In this document: positions 59,578-64,000 of the stretch, one piece after another | Layout of the letters: every line of letters starts with the position of its first letter | Position numbering within the stretch: position 1 is the stretch's first letter | Assembly (NCBI GenBank): GCA_009760855.2 | Contig: WPIO01000001.1 | Span: 5,290,001 to 5,354,000 of the forward strand | Direction of reading: 5' to 3' | DNA: 64,000 bases | DNA from: Cristatella mucedo | Taxonomy: Eukaryota > Bryozoa > Phylactolaemata > Cristatellidae | Program-made: the position numbers and the translations under genes | Notes under the pieces: generated by a model | Databases searched by the model: none | The model's input: the letters and a program-made list of their open reading frames with translations, nothing else | Told to the model about the DNA's origin: nothing

Positions 59578-62455
59578 GGATCAAGCCGACGGCAGTAATT
59601 CGTTTGCGCGCTTGCCGCTTGGGCGGCGCCGGCGGCATGTAATTGGAAGCTGACGGCCTGACGGGGCAGTCAGAAGATGCGCTAGTCAATACGTCATCTG
59701 TTGCACTGCGATGGCGCTGCTGTGATTTAGCCGCGCATGTTGGGCGACGGCGTCTGCTGGGGCTGACAGCATCTGCAGCCAGAATGAGCCCGACCGTTCC
59801 CCCTGTTTGTCTGCTGCACTCTGCTGCTTTTTCTTTGGTTGCGTCTGCGTCGGGAGTGCTTGGCGTAGGGGCTGTTGTGCGCAGCAGCACTCACTCTCTT
59901 ATGTTAAGTTAGAATGCCTAGAAGTGTGATAGGAAGTCATGCTTCATCGGAGGTTAAGCATAACGGAATTGTCTGCACAACATGTCTCGCTCGCGGGCGT
60001 TCTGTGGCTGTGCACTTACTCGGTGCCTTGCGTTTTTGTATCCAGACCAGGGTGCCACCAACTGGTGAATTTTCATGATTTCTGTATGTGTATTTACCCT
60101 CACGTAATTATAAAAACTGACGACCACTAATGCGTGTAGAACAAGCGTTCTTGTGATTGACAAGAGATAAGTAAGCAGACGTTAAATACGGGATACACAT
60201 TTCTCCTCTGCCAAAAACGCTCTACTCCTTTTAGTAGTTCAACGAATGTAAAATGGAGCCCGGGGCCTTGGTGTTAACTCCAGGTGATTGGGCATGTCGC
60301 TGTGGTTCCATGCTGTAAGTAGAAAACAACCGATTGATTTTCTTCATACGATGGGTATGTTGCACACTATGGACCTATGCCAGCTGAACCACGTTAAATG
60401 AAGAGAGTTGGCGGTTGGTCAATTGATGTTTGTCTTTGCAAATGAGCTGAAAAGACAGGTGGGCCGGTCTGTCTTTCTGAAGTATCAGCCTGGCCGGGAA
60501 TATGCAGATACTTGTGCTTCAACCCCAGTGAGATAATACAGATCAATAATGCATTTACCAAATAGAGATCCCTCTTTCACATGCTTGCGTCCGAAGGTAT
60601 TGTGATGAGCCGTTTCTGGGTAGCAATCGAGCCTTTATGCCTGCGTCAACACACGATAACATGGGTCGGAATTATTCTCATCTTGAGAGCCGGGACAGGA
60701 TTTTCATCTGGGGTGAAGCTAGTCAAGATTTTCTAAGGGTGAAGCTTTCAAAGATGTACGGCCCACCGTATTTTAATGTACACGGCAAGACTCGCGAGTT
60801 TCAGAAAAGTTGTAATGCACAATCGTAGTGATTACTCGACACGAACTGGAGGTTGCTCATCTAGCTGAAGTAGGACACCATTTCGTCTTTAGTTATGGTC
60901 AGGGGGCTGCACAGGTCGTGCTATGGGGGCTGCAAATGCCACATGCCTCTGGTGCAGCTAAGCGCGGTATCGTAATCATCTGGGCTACCGGTAGTGCCAT
61001 AAATGACGGGCAGGTGTTTTTTATTTCAAAAAATGGTTTAACCATGATTCCTTTGCGGCATATGTAAAGTGCCTATAAACAGATTTGAGTTCTCTGAGGA
61101 CTATTATTATTACCAACTGTATTGACCATTCGCCGTGTCATCCTTTGCTAATAGCTGCTTGTAAAAGCTCCCAGTAATTTCCGGCTTAAAGTACTGACGG
61201 CAGCGAAAAAACTGCTAGTGCACTGAATATTAGGCTTTACCGGAAACTGCCGCCGCTTCCTAATTATAATGGAGTCAACCAATGTGTGATAGCGACGTGC
61301 TCACCTTAGACTTAAGTTACCTAATTTAGTAAATTATAACCGATCAAAAATGCGATGCATATTACTGAAATCGGTATATGAAATAATTACGTGGATTGAG
61401 TGGGTTTAATGAATTTGGATTTAATGAATACATTCTTTGGGAGGCCGAGATTCAAAGGGAGCAAACTCGGTAGCTTGGTGTTCTTGTGCCGCACTGATGC
61501 GAACATGGACACTAGTCTGGATTAATAACTTGCGACGGCCGGTCATGCTGTTCGTACGGACTCATAGAGGCAATACGGGTAATGGCACATCTTTTTCAGC
61601 GGTCCTGAGCTGCTACTTCTATGCTACTCACTACCTCAACTGCTCTCCTAACTCTGCTATGCTTCCCACTTTCTCTTTGTTGCGTGAGAAGAAGTCTGTT
61701 GGCTACCGAATGCGTACCGAAAGCCGCTTAGGCTGAGTGCGCTATACAAAACTCTCCTGCTTAACACCCACATGGTCTTTATGACTTTGTGGAGTTACTG
61801 ACGGAGATACATACATACAAAGGTAGAGGCCGCGCTGGTACAGTTTTCGCTTGTAGGCTGCTGGATGGTCTGCCGAGAACTAGTCTTTGCTACGTTCGAG
61901 TGAAAAGAAACGCAATAGGACTGCCTCTCGCACGCCTCTCTGCACCAAATAGCTCTTCTAGCAGTTTAGGAAATCTTCAAGACGCCTCAGAAGATGAACA
62001 AGCAAAGGCATGCGATTGAAGCTAAATGCAGACTAAACATATTAGTGCTGGCGGCAGAAAGCAAGACAGACGCGTCTGTTTCGCAGCCTTACAACAACCT
62101 GAGGACTTTCATTGAGGAATTTCATTCAAATGGCTCAATACTGAGCCGATCAATCAGAAGGTGGCTGTCTGGTACTAGCATTCTGTCAAAACCCTTGTTA
62201 GTAGCTACATAACATTGAACTATTATTCTATAGAAGATTTCCAATATATTTATTTAATTCCTACCTTTGAAATGCGATTGTCTAGTCTTATTGAAAGAAG
62301 CATCCATGCTGTTATGTAGGTCAATTGTTGATTACTCAGACCCCTTCCAATGCGTGCAGTGCTCCCACAAACACTCGGGGTAGACAACAATCACATTGCC
62401 ATTGTTTTACAAAACCAAAAGACGGTGTTGCAAGGTAATGATAATAATCATCATA
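59578..62455. other. No gene recognised
   Basis: Presumed 3' flank of synaptobrevin. Open frames at 60637-60828 and 60828-61067 have no recognisable domain. A LINE-tail fragment lies at 61064-61100 (GTAAAGTGCCTATAAACAG...CTCTGAGGA). Confidence 0.4.
61584..61765 (+). repeat. Dispersed repeat, copy 2 (182 bp)
   Basis: Partner of 46898-47080. In this copy a frame reads LSCYFYATHYLNCSPNS and ends MRTESRLG at a stop. The other copy has frameshifts in the same place, so the ancestor may have been coding. Confidence 0.85.
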
Positions 62456-62520
62456 CACTTGATAAAGTGCCCTCAGAGAACTCAAGTCCCTTTCTAGGCA
62501 CTTTACATTGCTGCAAAAGA
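62440..62520 (-). mobile_element. LINE 3' tail fragment
   Basis: ACACTTGATAAAGTGCCCTC, AGAGAACTCAAG, TTTCTAGGCACTTTACATTG, then the 3'UTR start GCTGCAAAAGAGATACGATC. It stops soon after. Confidence 0.8.
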
Positions 62521-63388
62521 GATACGATCAAAGTTAGAATAAAAAGGGCGGAGTTGCAAATTGTGCATGCTTCCATATAGGTTAGCCAAGTAAATGTGAA
62601 AATATAGAACACCAAATTGTTTGCTGGTTTCTAGTTCAGAAACGCTATGGTTTTCGGAGAGCTTTAGGTGGCACCATAGGAACCGATAGTATCGTGGATT
62701 TTGGAATGTGCCGAAGTACTCCTGTCTAGAAAAATGCAGCTCACCTAGTATGTTTGGCACTTCTTCGAGTTGAGGTTTGAAACTTCCGGTTTTGTGGAAA
62801 TACTGACATAGGCAATCCCCGATTTGAGACAATACAAGAGATCAATAGTGCAATCACATCGAGAAGCCAGCCAACTAAACTTCCGGATTAAAAAATTCGC
62901 GGAACCGTATACAACTGTTAAACTTGCTGAGTAAACTGCTCAGATGGTAGAGCTGCGTTCCAAGATTTTATCTGAAGCCATAAATAAGTATGCGATGCGT
63001 CACTGAAATTCAAACACGATTCTGGCCAACACGATTTTGGCTGTCAGGCTTATAATTTTCATTGCAGAACTTGCTAGCCTAGCACAATTACAACAATTGA
63101 TTTTGCCTCTTCGGTCCAGCCCCCTGAGTGTTCGTGGATTTGGAGCAACTAGAGGCCACCGTGGCACGAAGCTGTGACGCGACACAATATAATTTATTCT
63201 GAGCATTTGGAAACCATACCTTTAGTTTACATGCTCTCGGAGCTCACTCCCGACTGACGTCACAACATCCCCCAACTTGACAACTAAAAGAAGCTAAAAT
63301 AACATATTTTTGAAACCATTTGCTCTATGTTAACTGTCCTGCACATGCTTCCGGGTTCTGACACTGCACGTTATCACTTGACAATTAG

Positions 63389-63660
63389 TAATAATAATAA
63401 TAGTAATAACCTTTAATACGTCGTTTGTATAGCACCCTAAGAGTGCCTAAACACGCACTGTCCAACTGACTGCAACAGAAGCGATAACCAAGGGTTGATG
63501 AGATGTAAGGTTCATGCTTTGACAAGCTTAAACTAGCACAAACACTCTGTTTAACAATAATACTAATACATTTGTATAAGGCCCTCAGAGAACTTAATCG
63601 CTTTCTAGGCACTTTACATTTGCTGCTAGACAAGCATTCACCACAAGAAGGCACTCAAGG
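63389..63660 (-). mobile_element. Two LINE-tail fragments close together
   Basis: (TAA)n at 63389-63405 with GTATAGCACCCTAAGAGTGC, then ACATTTGTATAAGGCCCTC, AGAGAACTTAATCGC and TTTCTAGGCACTTTACATTTG at 63568-63621. Both are 5'-truncated. Confidence 0.65.
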
Positions 63661-63879
63661 CCATAGATTAGTAGAACCCCTGGTTAGTATCGTGCACTGA
63701 GTCACGTACATGTAAGCAGGCAAAGCACACAATTTCACTAGGATGCACATGTAAGCAGATCCATATGCAGCAGCTAATTCCAAAGCCACAGAGCCCTCTG
63801 TGGTTTTGGAATAAGTGCACAGCACCTGTCACAGCCTAGAGTTTGCATGCTTCCATTTCATCCTCTGTGGAGTGCCTAT

Positions 63880-64000
63880 AATATAATATATAATTCATTT
63901 GTATAGCGCCCAAGAGCTTAATCTCTGTTCAGGCGCTTTACATATGCCTCGGGGCTCGAGCCCACGACCTCAGCCAGACCTTGGTCGGGGCGAGCACCTT
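63880..64000 (-). mobile_element. SINE family A copy, cut by window end
   Basis: ATTCATTTGTATAGCGCCC, CAGGCGCTTTACATATGCC, GGGGCTCGAGCCCACGACC and GGTCGGGGCGAGCACCTT; the head end lies outside the window. Confidence 0.88.

Overview
The window is nuclear DNA from a multicellular animal, probably an invertebrate. The evidence is two spliced genes with clear animal homologues (a cathepsin L-type protease and a neuronal-type synaptobrevin/VAMP), long introns, many CR1/L2-like LINE fragments, two tRNA-derived SINE families, a Tigger/pogo-like transposon relic and long microsatellites. There is no operon structure and no sign of bacterial coding. I cannot name the species from sequence alone.

Layout. 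1-0.5 kb: LINE reverse-transcriptase fragment (minus strand) cut by the window edge. 0.5-4.9 kb: sparse, with decayed SINEs. 4.9-16 kb: AT-rich, with many short decayed but protein-like stretches on both strands that I cannot assign, interrupted by two CR1/L2-like LINE copies (8.75-10.0 kb plus; 10.56-11.53 kb minus). 16-19.8 kb: non-coding, with a very long (TC)n tract. 19.87-24.05 kb: a complete six-exon cathepsin L gene on the minus strand (356 aa), with a TATA box and a likely 5'UTR intron. 24-40 kb: repeats, including a LINE 3' end (25.5-26.4 kb), a pure CTG tract of about 57 units with an adjoining 18-bp minisatellite (28.1-28.4 kb), an LTR candidate (33.25-33.59 kb) with neighbouring minisatellites, and an unassigned decayed coding block (35.8-36.8 kb).

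40.67-59.43 kb: a synaptobrevin gene on the plus strand, reconstructed here as nine coding exons: 5'UTR plus AT of the start codon; Ala/Pro-rich N-terminus; start of the SNARE motif; two alternative 79-nt central SNARE exons; the end of the SNARE motif; two alternative 52-nt transmembrane exons; and the terminal exon. The two exon pairs have matching lengths and phases, so a choice at each would give four proteins of 186 aa. This is the most interesting system in the window. The introns hold SINEs, a triplicated 165-bp unit, a LINE 3' end and an internally deleted Tigger-like relic. 59.6-64 kb: repeats and SINE/LINE tails, with no gene I can support.

The two genes are functionally unrelated: a secreted or lysosomal cysteine protease and a vesicle R-SNARE. 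Mobile elements dominate the rest. The SINE A family carries a 3' tail with the same hairpin as the resident LINE, consistent with SINE mobilisation by that LINE.
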